From the NCBI GenBank assembly GCA_029891385.1, contig CM057235.1, positions 20,949,120 through 21,013,119 on the forward strand: 64,000 nucleotides of DNA. The letters run 5' to 3'. The position numbers and the translations under genes are program-made. Of the stretch, positions 1 to 12,965 are shown piece by piece (within the stretch, counting starts at the first letter, position 1; each line of letters starts with the position of its first letter). The stretch is from Erythroxylum novogranatense (lineage: Eukaryota; Streptophyta; Magnoliopsida; Malpighiales; Erythroxylaceae). Below the pieces are notes generated by a model. That model did no database searches. It was not told the DNA's origin and worked only from the letters and a program-made list of their open reading frames with translations.

Positions 1-1284
1 TTGAATTCAAGCCAAATATCATCTCAATAGCACAACCATATCAAAAGTTATGAGTAAAAATCTGAAACCTACACAAAGTAAAATTTTCTAGATTTCATGT
101 TTAACTCAACTCCTTTCATTCCCTCACCATTCCTACATCGATAAGCATTCCATTTAATCAAGAAACCAACCACAAGTTCATCAGACCATTCATTTGTGTA
201 AGTAATCACAAATTGGCAGCACACACTCACAAGTTTCTTACTTGAATTTACCACTCAATAACATCATTCTAATATCAAAACCAATCCAAAACCAATCCAC
301 AACATGTTCATCATTCATCCTCATATATACATACATTCATACCCAAACAAGCCAACCACAAGCTTTATGAAATTTATGCACAATTAATCACAATAAATAC
401 TTTTAACTACCAATTAAAGAATACAATACAAAATTCTCACCTACACAAGTTTCAAGCTTTAATTCTTCAAGTCTTCAAATTACTCCCACTCTCTACCTCT
501 CACCAATACCTACGGCCATCACTCACACCCACAAGAATCATCATCATCCCAAAGCTTAAGGTTGGTTTTGTATGTGAAGGAAGAAGGAGCAAGCAAGTAG
601 ACAAGAAAAATTCTTGTATGAAGGAAGAACAAAAACCAACGAAGTAAGGAGAAGGAAGCACCTACGGATGGAAGAGATTTTTACCTTCCAAAGTGATTTT
701 TAAGTCTTTACAAGGAGAAGTGTCGTAAGTGTCTTGCCAAGATTAAGATAAATACAAAGCCATTAACTCTAAGACACCCTTAGGCAAGTGGCAAGTGACA
801 AGTGTCACTTTCCACTTGTCTTCTTCTTAGACACTCTTTAGGTTCTTTCTACTTTCAATTCAATTTCTAATCCAATTTGTCTCCAAATTCCAATGGCTCA
901 AGGTTCATAATTTCTAAAATCATGTATCTAATTTTTCAGTTCCATTGGACAGTCATTTTCAGTATCGAAAATCTCATCAGTCCACCATTGAGCAATTTTT
1001 CCAGTCCGAAAATTTTCCAAAAAAAAAATCTAGAAAAATTTCTAAATATCCCTAAAAATAAAAAAACATACATAAATCACTCCAATTCAGGTTTTCAAAC
1101 ACAAATATCACATATTTCACAAGACCAATTACCTTTAGACACATATGTCGGGATATGTCATGAATGCATGTACAATCGTGTGCATGTGCAAAAATTATCA
1201 TTCATCTATATTTAGAGGCCATCTAAACTACTAACCCATCCCGAATGACTAATTTACCCTTCCCATCGGTGATGGGATTTTACA
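1..1284 (-). mobile_element. Ty3 LTR of element F, cut by window start
   Basis: AT-rich, non-coding. The right edge reads GATGGGATTTTACA, a decayed form of the CGGGATGTTACA edge that closes the other reverse-strand Ty3 LTRs here (ends at 39390, 43049 and 60794). The stretch around 1140-1240, with ATGAATGCATGTAC, matches the same part of those LTRs. Gag follows directly instead of a polypurine tract, so a deletion has joined this LTR to gag. Inference: it is the 3' LTR of a reverse-strand element. The short open frames inside have no recognisable domain. Confidence 0.65.
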
Positions 1285-1800
1285 TCATAGTCCGCCACGG
1301 ACATCTTGCCTTACTTCAGTTCCAAGAACTCTTGCATCTTCATGTGACCTTGGGCATGTAGTTGTCTCTGAATACTCTCAGAAAGTCTTCCCACTTCAAT
1401 TGACAAGGCCTGGTGGTACTACCTGGGATAGTCTTTCACCACTGGTAAACTGGGCCCTGCAGTAATGATACTGCATAGTCAAACCTCTCATCAGGCTTAC
1501 AGTCCATCTGATCAAAGACTCTCCTGTCCTCTCTAACCATCCCTCGGCCTCATCCGGGTCTGTTATGCCATAGAAGTCTACAGCTCCCTACATTCGCAAC
1601 CTATCATACTTCCTCTCCCTTCTCTCGGGAGCTCTAGGAAGCAACCCCTCAGATCGAGGTACCGAGGACTCTCTACTAGCTCCCACCAATCCTTGGTCAG
1701 CTGGTTGATCAATCTGATCACCTAGGGTGGATGACCTATAAAAATTAATAACTTCAATCATTATCCGCATTGTTCAAGATATTTCATACTTATCATTCCT
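1285..1800 (-). pseudogene. Ty3 gag fragment (element F)
   Basis: On the reverse strand this reads the N-terminal and central part of a chromovirus gag capsid protein, which would form the particle that packages element RNA. The frame near 1588-1770 contains the RRERKYDRLR motif that precedes the capsid domain. Further left come fragments equivalent to AVDFYGITDPDEAEGW and to the conserved SLLQG...WW block, in several frames. The same block is far better kept in element C (19665-20141), which served as the guide. Stops and frameshifts make it non-functional, and all sequence from the zinc knuckle through integrase is missing between this gag and the LTR on its left. Confidence 0.75.
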
Positions 1801-1826
1801 ATATGTCCCAACAGATGCTAAACCTG

Positions 1827-1838
1827 GCTCTGATACCA
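1827..1838 (-). other. Primer-binding site of element F (tRNA-iMet type)
   Basis: Reverse strand TGGTATCAGAGC, the standard initiator-methionine tRNA primer site of plant LTR elements. It lies six bases inside the LTR edge and fixes the orientation of element F. Confidence 0.85.
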
Positions 1839-1844
1839 CCTAAA

Positions 1845-2637
1845 TGTAGCGCCCCCTTACTGTAAGGTATACACCGGGATACCTGAAGGTCATTCCGATA
1901 CATATCCTACGATAAGGGTGAGCTACGATCGATCACTACATTCCCTTCATATAGCATGATAACATAATTCACTTAAAGCATCATAAGAAGATCACAATAT
2001 TTTAAAACCAACTTTTTCCTCATTGCATTTCACCAAAACCGAAGTCTACATTGTCTTTCAATATTATCTATATGTACATCATCAGAAACCTAATACAAAA
2101 GGACTACATGAAAGAGGAATAATATATGCAGTCTATCTAAACTGTCCACAAATTCCAACTGACCGACCTTTGAGCCATGACTTCTCTTGCCAACACACAA
2201 CCCACACGGCTGGTAGAGCCTCTCAGTAGCTAGAATCGTCTTTCGGTCCTGAAAAGATAACGTTGCAATTTTGATGAGTTTTGCGAACTCAATGAGGTAA
2301 CCATCATCGATGGTTTACTCAATTCATTCATCACATCATTGCACATAACATAATATGTCACATTGTTCATACAAAACACACATCAATTATAATTGGTAAT
2401 GCACTTGAGACTCACTTTCATTTATTATTGTCGTTATGACCGAGTGCCTTTTTACCAGCTCATCCCTTCATGGATGTCGAGCTTTTTCGTATAACGTCCC
2501 ATATCTCTTAGTGGATACTGGGGACATTCGCACTCGAGCCCAAGGCTCTATTCACGTTCTAAGCTTTAAGCTCTTTGGTCTGGCTACTCCGGTCATAACT
2601 TCCTTTATCTTTCATGCATTCATGTAATGAATGTTTC
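1845..2637 (-). mobile_element. Truncated 5' LTR of element F
   Basis: Begins TGTAGCGCCCCC, the same edge as solo LTRs B1 (40424) and B2 (48352), and can be followed against them through the conserved hairpin box at 2276-2320 and the GAGC/GCTC hairpin at 2536-2548. Homology stops near 2637, where LINE sequence starts, so roughly two thirds of the LTR is missing. Element F is therefore of the same LTR family as B1 and B2 but older. Confidence 0.75.
2276..2320. repeat. Conserved LTR hairpin box (F copy)
   Basis: Two adjacent dyads: a GAGTT...AACTC stem with a TGCG-type loop, then AACCATC-atc-GATGGTT. The same pair occurs in LTRs C, B1, B2 and E at matching positions. Confidence 0.7.
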
Positions 2638-2649
2638 TAATAGGCATAA

Positions 2650-3235
2650 AATTAATAAAAATTGGGAAGGAGGGGGAATGATATACAGGCATTTGTCTAC
2701 CTAATAAATTCATTAGGGAATCGCAAGGTCTCCAAACTCTGTAGAATAAAGTCCCATTCAAGGTAGTCAAAAGCTTTTTGAAAATCAACTTTGATGAAAT
2801 AGTTAGGAGAGGAATTCTTTATCTGATCCCCCTTCATCATCTCCTGAACAATAGAGACATTATTCCCAACAATTCTTACTTAAATAAAGGCACTATAGTT
2901 ATCATAAATTAGTGAATGTAAAATAGTCTTCAATTTGTTAGTTAGGATTTCAAAAATTACCTTACATAAAAAATTTATAGCAAAAAATTCAAATTCCACA
3001 ATTGTAGGATCATAACCTATAATAATTCTCTCAAGCCCATAAGCTTGATGGATAGAAATAAATTTCCACCTATAGCCCAATTTATTTAGAGTTTTAAGAT
3101 TCTCAAATCTAATTTTAGTTTTCAAAATAAAAAAAATTCATGGATTTGTATTATAGACAAAATCCTTAGAGCTAATAGCTTTCTAGGAAACTAATCCCCT
3201 TTATATTCCCTGTGATGATTTCCATTTATCAATAA
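2650..3235 (-). pseudogene. LINE (L1-type) ORF2 remnant: endonuclease start and reverse transcriptase
   Basis: Read on the reverse strand, ORF2 begins near 3225 with MEIITGNIKG, the degenerate start of an L1-type AP endonuclease (MKIISWNVRG in intact plant LINEs). Within about 100 bases it passes straight into reverse transcriptase, so nearly all the endonuclease is deleted. The RT part has FFAINFLCKVIFEILTNKLK (family pattern RPISLCNVxYKIISKVLANRLK), a degenerate SIVQEMMKG block, and KVDFQKAFDYLEWDF with the first RT catalytic Asp region, then FPNEFIR...NACI. It stops near 2650, before the YADD motif, with no poly(T) on the left. Frameshifted and inactive. Confidence 0.85.
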
Positions 3236-3249
3236 ATTTATTTTTGGAG

Positions 3250-4156
3250 CCCTTATATTTGCTCATGTTGAATTTCCTTTTAGTAATTAACTAAAATTCC
3301 CTACTTAGGATTTCATCCTCCTTACTCACACCAAAGGGCGAAGGATTTGTGTCCATCTAATAAGGATCATTAGCCTACTCTTTAACAATCTGATTAAGAT
3401 TAGTGTTAATATATTATCCCATATTAACCAAGTTTTAGCAATAGTTGTATCATTTTCTATGTGAACCTCCTCTCTAGAAAGGCAAGGAGTTGTTTCCTCT
3501 ATTATGATACTTATTCCTTAACCTTGTTCAACATTCACCTCCCTTATTAACTCCTCATAATCACCTATTAAAAAAACCCTATTCGTAGATATCCATCTCT
3601 TTTCATGGGAATAAGAGAGGGCTTCCAATGATAGCAGATCATCATATTGTCTTCATCAAGGGCTCCACCAAGTCCCAATCATATTACTAGGATGGTTTCA
3701 GGTAAATTCTTGGAGAGCTCCATATTAATACAAATTTTAGAATATCTAAGTCTTTACCTTTTAGTTGTATTGTCATCCAAACAAAAAGGTTTGCCTAGGA
3801 AGCTAGCATTTAAGAGGTACATTATATAAATTCACCCATAAAAGAATGACTTTATGTCTATTGGACTCAATTTGGAATCCAGATTATAAGGGTTGTAAGA
3901 AAAGTGGGAAGTTAGAGACATGTTATGGTTCTTCTTCAATGATCTCAAGGGCTTGAGCTTTAGAGAAAAAGGTAAATATAATATATTTATCTTCTGCTAT
4001 CAATTCATCTAATCATCATTTTTTTTCCATAATGATGTTGTCGTTCTCTATATTACAGGGAAAATAGGTCTTTTATCCCAAAAAGAACCCTATTAGGGAG
4101 TTCTCCTATGACTTAACTTCCTCATAGATAATTTCCAAATCTATGGAAACAACAGC
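3250..4156 (-). pseudogene. LINE ORF1 remnant (DUF4283-like), interrupted by element C
   Basis: Upstream of ORF2 on the reverse strand lies degenerate ORF1. Near 4060-4140 it reads a run such as VVSIDLEIIYEEVKS then NSLIGFFLG, resembling the DUF4283 RNA-binding region of plant LINE ORF1 proteins (WxNxLVGYFLG pattern). Around 3600-3830 come blocks resembling the LPG/KIG portion. Many stops. Element C is inserted exactly at 4156 with duplication ACAGC, and the 5' part of ORF1 continues at 39396. The assignment rests on pattern similarity and on the adjacent, clearer ORF2. Confidence 0.6.
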
Positions 4157-4517
4157 TGCAACATCCCACTACCATAGGGTATATACCCAAACATTCGGGT
4201 ACATAACCTATGATAGTGGTATGTTAGAGCAAAAACAAATCCAACTTACACATGGCATCAACTAACATCATTTAAAAGTCAACAAATTTTAAAACCATCC
4301 ATTGCATTCATTCACAAAGTTTACACTGTTTCTAATAGACAAATATTCACAAAACCTTATACAGGTTCTAACAAAAATTGCAAAATAAAAGCTATAACTC
4401 TCTGACGTCAGCTGACAGACCTCTGAATCATAACTTAGTCCAAAAAATGTTCTTCTAATCTAGAATAAATACTAAGTCTCCTATCTCGTACCTGAAAAAC
4501 TACATTACATTTTTTAT

Positions 4518-4560
4518 GAGTTTTGCGAACTCAATGAATAAACCATCATTGATGATTTCA
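4518..4560. repeat. Conserved LTR hairpin box (C left LTR)
   Basis: GAGTTTTGCGAACTC dyad followed by an imperfect ACCATCATTGATGAT dyad, equivalent to the boxes in LTRs F, B and E. Confidence 0.65.
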
Positions 4561-6576
4561 CCGGATTCACATACACAAATCACATATTTCACAATTATTT
4601 ATACAGAACATGAATATTTCAAATACTCACACTGTCATGGCACATCATTTAATAAACACGAATCAGATCATATATAATCACATACAGATGCATATGAGAC
4701 TCCACATTCGTTATTAATGTTGTGACCGTGTGCCTATCACATATATAAATGCTGGCTCATTGGGCTCAGTCAGAAACATATATCACGGAGCATAGCTCTA
4801 CGTGCCGAATCATATATTATGGAGTAAAGCTTTATGTGCAAGCGCTTGATACTGGTAACTCCGATCACAATTCCTTTATTTGAGCATGCATTTTATGAAA
4901 TGCATCAATTCAGAGTTTACCATATATCACAATCATTTATAAAGCACAGTTAGAATTTCATAATCATCAGACCTAAGTCTGGCATTCAACTTTCGTTGAG
5001 AATTCACATTTCATACATAATGATCAAACAAAGCAAACAAATCAGAGCACTTCCAATAAAGTCCTAAATATTTACTCCTTGGACTTTAAGTCTAGAATTC
5101 AGAAAAAATCGCAACAATTTAATAATTGGCAAATGAAATCAAATCAATCCTAGGAAATTCATCGAGTTTGACTCACAATACACTCTAAGAAGCTATTGCC
5201 TGGATGGTCTGGCAATGTCCGACTAGCGTCCGATGTGGTCTTTTATAACATACACAACACATTCATAAATATCACATTTTTGCACAAATGTACAAATATT
5301 GTTTTATGCACATCAATGTATAGAAAGTACACATAATGCATATTCAATGACAATTTCGGGTATCTTATTGTAATTTTCATCATCAAATCGATTAGATATC
5401 AAAGCCCTCATTAATATCATTTGGTACTTATAATTTGGACCATAATAAAACAATGTGAAATCCATTACATAACTTAATTGGCCACTTCAGATTTTCTACC
5501 CACATGATTTCGGGTCAACTTTGCATAATTAATCTGATAGGGTAAACGATAAAATTAGGCAAAACTCTCTTCTAAAAAGTTGTTCTCCAATGTCTTAAAT
5601 TTATAATGACTCCAAGATCATCCAATTTGATTCAGTATTTTATGATTTATTCTCACAAAACCACAGACTATGCATATTCGAACATTTGGCTAGTACATGA
5701 TCATACCCTCTAATTGTACAACTCAAGTCTTTCAGATCAGATATCCAAAAATTACAACCTTTATACCAATTTAAAGATAAGAGAATAAGCTACAACTTTG
5801 GTGAAGACACCTCAGTCTAAATTGGCCTAAATCAATATAGTTTATTCAATAACCATAAGACATGATTTCCGTCCCTGGTAATGCTACTGCCTAAACTAAG
5901 ATGCAGTTTCATGCCAAATTTGAAAGTCTTAGAGACAGAATTAAAATTCTACTTATTCACAAACGTTGTAGAAATAAGTCTCTAGTTTAATATGAATCAA
6001 AAATCAACTCATTCAGAAATCTTCAGCTCAAGTTATAATCAGAATAAAGAAACATGTTCACGAAAATTTCCAGTTCATAACATTCCAGCAGACTTCCACA
6101 CTTTCATTCTATTGACCACTTTCAAATCAATTCAGATAACTCTAAATTTTTATAGAGAGAAAGGAAAATGTCTTAGGAATCCATTGGTCCCAGTTTCAAG
6201 TTATTGGAGCTCAGATCAAAAATTTATATGCAAAAGACTTAGGGCCGTTTAATGAAAAACTCTAGTTTTTAACTCACACAGATAAACCATCACCTTTTCT
6301 CTCTCTAGCACACCAACTTCATTTTTTCACCAAACCCAGATCACCGAACTGCACTTCTCATCTTCTTCTTTCTTTCTTTTTTTTTTTGGCTTCCTTCCTA
6401 CACATCACAGCTAATGCATCTGCTACATAAACCACTTTGTTTTCTACTTCCATTACAATTAACCTCAACATAAATAAATCCAAAAATCCAAAATTCTATA
6501 CATACATAACAAACATTGTCCTGTTCACGTTAGCATATTCCATTTTCTGCATCTTTCTTTTTTTTCCATCACAACA

Positions 6577-7925
6577 TGTTGGAACCCGAGTCAAAAAGAA
6601 CATATACATCAGAATGAAAGAGCTGTGCCATACCAGTTACAACCTCAGGTGCGGCTGCAGCCTCCTCTCGAGTCATAGCAAATACCCGAGCCTGTGCTTG
6701 CCCTCTCAGTCTCCCCGAGGAATGGGCTTCTTCACGCACCCAGGCGCCCACCTGTGGTCGGTCCGTCCCCACTGTCTCCACTCTCCTCTCGAGCTCAGAA
6801 TCGTGATCCCGCCTCGCCCCAGAGAGACGATTACTAATCAGTGTCCTTCTCTCCACACTTGAAACAGCACTGTCAACTCATGACATACTCCCGATGTGGA
6901 TTCCTACAATGCTCACATAGAGGGGTCAGTTCTTGCTTCTCTCGCCTCGCTATTTCTCCCACCGAGGAGGCTCAGACCGACTCGCTCTCAAATCGCACCT
7001 TTCTCGCTGAGGGCACTCTTGCCTCCTCGACTCGCACTCCGAAACTCTTCTCACCTCGAAGGCAGTCTGAACACTACCCCCTCTCCTAGGAAACTGCTCT
7101 CTGCCCTTTCTTTTCCTGCTCACCTCCTGTCTGATATTCTCTAGTTTTTCTGCCTGGAGTGCCGCATCCACTAGCTGCTGATAATCAGTGAAATTATGAA
7201 TCACTACCTTCTCCTCGATTCCCGGATGGAGGCCTCCTCAAATTTTCTGCACTTATCTTCTTCATTAGCTACCATATATGCTGCATACCGAGACAGTTGG
7301 GTGAATCTCAGTTCATACTCACTAACAGACAGCTCCCTCTGAGCCAAATTCATAAACTCTCTGGCCTTTTCTTGCATATAAACCCGGGAGAAGTACTTTT
7401 TCTGAAATAATTCCCCAAAATCTTTCCATGACAACACAGGAGGTACCGCCTGACTCTGTGGTACCGACTCCCACCAATGAAGAGCATTCCCCTGCAAAAG
7501 ACTCACTGCATACTCCAACTTCTCTTCATCTGTGCATTTCATCTGCACCAGAACCCTTTCTGTTCTTTTCATCCAAGCCTCAGCTTCCTCAGGATTGGTG
7601 GTACCATGAAAGTCCACCGCTCCATATTTTCGCAACTTATCATACTGCCCGCCCCTAATCACTGGAGCTGGCGCTGGAGCCTGAGATCCCTGTCCCAAGG
7701 CTACGGTAAATGCCTGGGCAAAAGCCTGGAAAAACTGCGGATCCATCGCAGGCATAGCAGGGGAGGAGGAGGAGGTTGCTCCTCAGGTTGCACACTAGGT
7801 GCCTCAGAGCCAGGGGCTGAGTGTGTCCCTGCATCTTGTGGGACATGAGACTCATCAGCGCTCCCCTGGCGAGAACTAGAGCGAGAAAGAGTGCCGCGGG
7901 ACCTACGCCGAGGTGGCATATTCAC
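6577..7925 (-). pseudogene. Element D gag and start of protease
   Basis: Reverse-strand gag starts at MPPRRR near 7919 with a Ser/Arg and Pro-rich leader (7701-7925). The capsid frame follows at 7204-7755, with the conserved YDKLRKYGAVDFHGTT and SLLQGNALHWWESV blocks (183 residues). Next is a basic linker (6950-7204), a degraded zinc-knuckle pair near 6840-6930 (CEHC...H, then CFKCGE with a stop between), and a protease lead-in (QARVFAMTREEAAAAPEVV) that ends at VLFDSGS, the aspartic protease active site. Protein stops there because the inversion breakpoint is at 6577. The gag is split among three frames, so it is inactive. Confidence 0.88.
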
Positions 7926-8103
7926 TCCTTCAAAATAAAACCAAAGAAAACTTTAGTTCAAAAGAACTCATGCTAAAATCAAAGTTACAATTTATCATGT
8001 AGTCAAAAGTACCATATAGGCATGGTAAAATCGGTGAAAACAATACAAAAGGACACAAATCATGCAATCCCTAACATTTTCCTTCTACCCAACCTAAACC
8101 GAA

Positions 8104-8114
8104 GCTCGATACCA
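8104..8114 (-). other. Primer-binding site of element D
   Basis: Reverse strand TGGTATCGAGC, the initiator-Met primer site with a changed CAGAGC (CGAGC). It sits four bases from the LTR edge. The change is another CAG to CG difference. Confidence 0.75.
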
Positions 8115-8118
8115 TAAG

Positions 8119-11100
8119 TGTTGGAACCCTCCTCAGTGCGACACGAGTCGGACGTCCCGATTGACATCTAGACGCAGCGTCACGAGGAAGGATTCTCACC
8201 ATTAATTGCATCTCAAATGGACTTAGTTTCACTTCATCCAAATAAAGTTGGAAAGCTCGACCTAAGTCTCTTCCAATAGCTTTGATCCGCTTAGGTCCCA
8301 TCATTGCTCCTATACTTAAACTACTACAAAAACCTAGACCTCTAGGTCAAATGAAATCGAAAACGCCCATCGGATCTTTGTAGGTCACAAGATGACCTTT
8401 CGCAAAACCGACACTTATCGACCCTAAAATCCAACTAAACCCGACACTCTCATTTTTCCAAAAAGGATGGAAGATTGAGCTAGTTAAATAATAATTCAAA
8501 ATTCATGTGAATCAAGGTCAAAAGACAAAGATACAAAGAAAATAAGAAAACGATTATTATAGGTTTACTTAAAATCCAACTTGATCTATTTATAATCTTT
8601 TACCCAAATACGAATTTTGCCAAATAAAATTAAACGATCAAAACTTACTTATAAACATAGAAAAAAATCATCCATGAATTGTTTAAGAGGTTCACCAAGC
8701 TTACTTTTCATACCTTTGCAAAAGTTGAAAATGTATAACATTTTAACCAAAAGGAAATCAAGTATGACCTATAGAACTATATCGTAAAGATATAAGGTTA
8801 TTTAAAACAATTAGTAAGGAAGTAAAAGTCATATCTATCATTAAAAGAAATGGAAACTCGTTTAAGGTTGGTATTTAGTAAATTACCAAATGCATAGTAA
8901 CATTTACCAAATGAATAGTAATCTGGAAATTTCAAACGCCCATAACTTTTTCATCCTAATTCGAAATTTAACTCTTTTTATCCCGTTTTAAAGATCTTGC
9001 CAAACTCTATCAACTTTAAGAAATACCTTTTATCCAAATTTTAACTCTAAGATGGTCTAATACACGCTACAAGGTGGCTGCCCATTTTTAAAAAATGGAC
9101 AGCACCTCCCTAAAAACGCCTAGCCCAAAATTTACAACCTAACTCCTACCGCATGAAAACACTTCTATCTTCCAATTCACAAACTTAATCAAGAATCAAA
9201 CCATCCCAACTCCAATTGGCAACAACGCAAGCCTAAGTATCTAGCAATTCATCAATTTAAGTTCTTTAAGACATACCATTCCATCTTTACTTTTACTTAA
9301 CTCAAACATGAAATCTTATAATCATACATAACCATACATTCAAACATATACAATGAAACTTTAAAACCTTCAAACTGTACATGAAATGGACAATTACAAT
9401 GCTTTAACGAAATGCTTTTAGCCCGAATACATCCAAAAACCAAAGAACGGTTATAAAAGCCCAAAATGCTAGTTAAAGCATTGGTTTCAAAAGTAAGACT
9501 TTAAAAACAAAAGCATCGGAGTAATTCTTCATTCCCGATGCGACGACCCGCCGCTCTAAACCCGTGGAGGAAAGGAGGGTGAGCACAACGGCTCCGTGGG
9601 TAACAGGTTAATAATTAAACATAAGCTAATCATGCATCAACAATTTCATTTCAAGTTAACATTCAACAACTTCAGTTTTAATATCATACAACATTTACAG
9701 CAAGATCAAAGAATGTCATATAATAACACAATTTCACATATCAGATGGTTTGAGTGATCCTAACAGATGTACTCCACATGTCCGAATAAGCGACCATGTG
9801 TAGTCAGGAATGAGGGGAGTCCGATTGAACTCCTATGCCACTAGCGGGCAAAGGGAGAAGCCTAAAAGACAAGTGCGCATTTGTTAACAGAGGGGATCAC
9901 TACAAACCCAAGAAAAATCATGCAATTTCATCTTAGGCATTCATCCAAACCACATATTCACATCTTTCTCATTTAAACTCAAGTTTCCAAACATTACAAC
10001 ATTCATAAGTATTTGCCACAAATGGCCATCACAACTAGTTACTTTCACATGATCATCAAAGTATCATATTCGGCACTTTAGTACTTGTCAAACATTTTCA
10101 TGAATCTTTACACAATATAGTTCATACAAAGGCACATACTACATGTTTACAATTCCACAAACAAGAATACATTCAAAGTTTGAAAGTCATAGAAAACCAT
10201 TCAAGAAGTAATTAAGTAGCTTATTACTTAACTATTAAAAAGTTACCCACCTTGACTTCGATGGCTAGGAATTGGGTTAACTTGCCCCAATGGATTGTTT
10301 TGACCTCCTCAATTTCCAAACGTCTTAATTGACCTTAATTCAATCATAATAAGGCTAATTAATTAAAAGAGTAAAGTGCTGGAATTTTAAATAACAAATG
10401 AAAACTTACATTCAAGCTAATCTAATCTTCCTTATATCTCCAATTATGTTAATTTACCTTAACCAAGGCATACAACCCTTCATTAACACATAATTAGGCC
10501 AATTTCTCAATTGTGCCTATGCTGGAATTTTTAAAATCATAGTAACTTAACTTTAATCTAACCTAACCATCCCTAAACATTTCCTAAGCTATACCAACAT
10601 AAAACCTCCATCAAAACTACTCTAAAAGTTCAAAATTTCTCACCCTAAGCCATGAACACATGCTGGAATTTTAACAAAACTTTCTAATGTTTGCTTCTTT
10701 CATTTTCTTTCACCAATACCTTTCAAACCACCATTATTAACCAAACTAACATTAAAACCAATCAAATTTCAAATCCATTTAACCATCACGACATCCCCTT
10801 CTATTTTCTATAGAAACCTACACAAAACACTTCCCTTTCTCATTCTTTCACTAAACCCTCATCCAATCATCCATTTAAACATGAAAGAAGATAAAACATC
10901 AAACAAACCACTCTAAAATTTGAAACCTTAAACTAACCTAATCTGATTTTTTATCCTCCAACAACATCTCCTTCTAATCACTCTTCCAATCACCAAAATG
11001 AAACAAGGAAGGTAAAATCCCTAACAATCTACCAAAAAATTCGAATTTCCTCTTACCTTGTAGGATCCCACGAAAACCTCTTTTGCTTCTTAAGATGGAA

Positions 11101-11954
11101 AGAACTCCTTCCCTTCCTCTTTTTCTTACATAACTCACGTGGATCTCCCTTGCTCAAGCTTGAAACACCTTCTTCTTCCCTTCTTTCTTGGATGGCCGAA
11201 TGTCTCCTCCCTTTTTCTCCTTTGAAACTTTCGAAATCCACTCCCTTCTCTCTTCTTTGTGTATTTTCGTATAGCTTGAAGAAGACCTAAGTTTTGTCTT
11301 CTTCTCACTAATTCTATAAGTCAAAAACGACAACACTCACCTCTCCCTCTCAACATTTTCGTAGGTCACTAATTAGGTTGGTCAAATCTTTAAAAAATGG
11401 TCAAAGATGGAGCCTTAGGAAATTTAGAAAAACCTAAGCATTTACATGAAACCTAAGCCCAAATTTTCAAGTCCAAGCCTTTTCCCTCCTTCTAACTTTC
11501 ACCAAAATTTCATTTCCCTCCTTCCATTTCAAACTTAACTTTTGTGGGCTCCCACTTAAAAGCCCATAAGCTCCCTTCCTTTTTCCATTTAATCTTCCAT
11601 ACAAACCCTAGCCCACTAAATTAATAAACCTAAAGCCCTATAACCATTTAAACAAATTCTAATTTATTCCTAACATGACCTAATTTAATAATTCTTATTC
11701 TTTGATAATATAACACGAAAATTAAAATTCTAATTTAACTAAATTCCTGAAATTTAATATTATTGCTATAAATTCTAACTCTCAATTTCTTCAATTACTA
11801 ATTATTGCTCTAAAAATCCCAAATTATTCTAACCAATCGGAAATCCAATAAAACCCTAATTGAAACCCTAATTACTTCAATTAATACTAGCCAAGAGATA
11901 ATGAACTTACCAATAATTTAAACAAACCTATTTAATAAAGAAAAAGGGAACGGG
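8119..11954 (-). mobile_element. 5' LTR of element D, inverted, nearly full length
   Basis: Begins TGTTGGAACCC, the U5 edge, and is the reverse complement of the LTR at 14648-16646 along its whole shared length. Its other edge should close as TCTAACA but breaks off at GGGAACGGG, next to RT sequence, about ten bases short. At about 3.84 kb it is the complete version of this LTR; the forward copy lacks the part equivalent to 9652-11515. A compact conserved block near 9540-9900 precedes AT-rich sequence. No coding function is seen in its open frames. Confidence 0.9.
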
Positions 11955-12610
11955 ATGACTTGTTTTTCAGCTGCAGGGAGCAACGGTCTTCTCCAAGATT
12001 GATCTCAGGTCTGGCTACCATCAACTCAGGATTAAGGAGTCTGATGTGAGCAAGACAGCCTTCCGGATTCGGTATGGCCATTATGAATTTCTAGTTATGC
12101 CTTTCGGACTGACCAATGCTCCTGCTGCTTTTATGGATTTGATGAACAGGGTCTTTAAGGAATTTTTGGATCGATTTGTTATCGTGTTCATCGATGATAT
12201 TTTGGTGTATTCCAGGAGTGAGAGAGACCATGAGGAGCACTTGAGAATTGTGTTGCAGAGACTGAGAGAGAGAGAGTTGTATGCCAAATTCACAAAATGT
12301 GAATTTTGGCTACGTGAAGTGGTCTTTCTTGTCACATTGTTTCGAGAATGGGGTGCATGTAGACCCAAAGAAAGTTGAAGTCAGAGTGAATCGCACGCCC
12401 GACGACAGTGAAAGAGGTGAGGAGCTTTCTGGGTTTAGCTGGTTATTATAGGAGATTTGTGGAGGGATTTTCCTTAATTGCTACTCCTTTGACTAAGTTG
12501 TTAAGGAAAAATCAGAAGTTTGTCTGGAGTGATGAATGCCAGAGAAGTTTTGAGGAGCTGAAGCACAGATTGACTAGTGCTCCAGTTCTAGCTTTGCCCA
12601 CAGGAGATGG
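11955..12610 (+). pseudogene. Element D reverse transcriptase (partial)
   Basis: Ty3-type RT that would copy element RNA to DNA. It starts inside the finger/palm region at [19 protein letters not shown], so the N-terminal part of the domain is missing because of the inversion junction. The 12046-12378 frame continues with [20 protein letters not shown] and the catalytic VFIDDILVY (xxDD). After a frameshift near 12344 (TTTCGAG where other elements read CAGAG) the thumb/connection follows at 12408-12610, with FLGLAGYYRRFVEGF and SAPVLALP. The catalytic Asp pair is intact but the frame is broken. Confidence 0.9.
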
Positions 12611-12965
12611 GAGTTTTTCAGATATCAACATGCTTCCGTAAAGGGGTTAGGATGTGTGCTTATGCAGGAAGATAAGGTGATAGCATATGCCTCACGGCAG
12701 CTAAAGCCTTATGAGGTGAATTATCCGACCCATGATTTGGAGTTAGCAGCAGTTATCTTTGCTTTAAAAATCTGGAGACATTACCTATATGGGGTTCAGA
12801 CGAGGATCTTTACAGATCACAAGAGTCTCAAATACTTGTTAAGTCAGAAGGAGCTAAATTTGAGACAGAGGCGATGGATTGAATCGCTTATGACTATGAC
12901 CGTTGATCGAGTATCATCCGTAAGGCAAATATTGTTGCAGATGCCTTGAGTAGGAAGTCTTCCAT
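12611..12965 (+). pseudogene. Element D RNase H domain
   Basis: Ty3 RNase H, which removes template RNA during cDNA synthesis. The recognisable order is [39 protein letters not shown] (with the catalytic Glu), and [10 protein letters not shown] with the catalytic Asp. The first catalytic Asp region (YSDAS in relatives) is damaged around 12620-12640 by a frame change. The [14 protein letters not shown] tail is frameshifted near 12910-12950. It lies directly between RT and integrase, the normal Ty3 order. Confidence 0.88.

Noticed and set aside
5992..6252. 86-codon open frame as a host gene
   Set aside because: It lies within the LTR of element C and has no recognisable protein features; the other LTR does not support conserved coding.
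11053..11336. Lys-rich open frames on the reverse strand
   Set aside because: Inside the inverted LTR of element D, purine-rich strand, overlapping frames; no domain.
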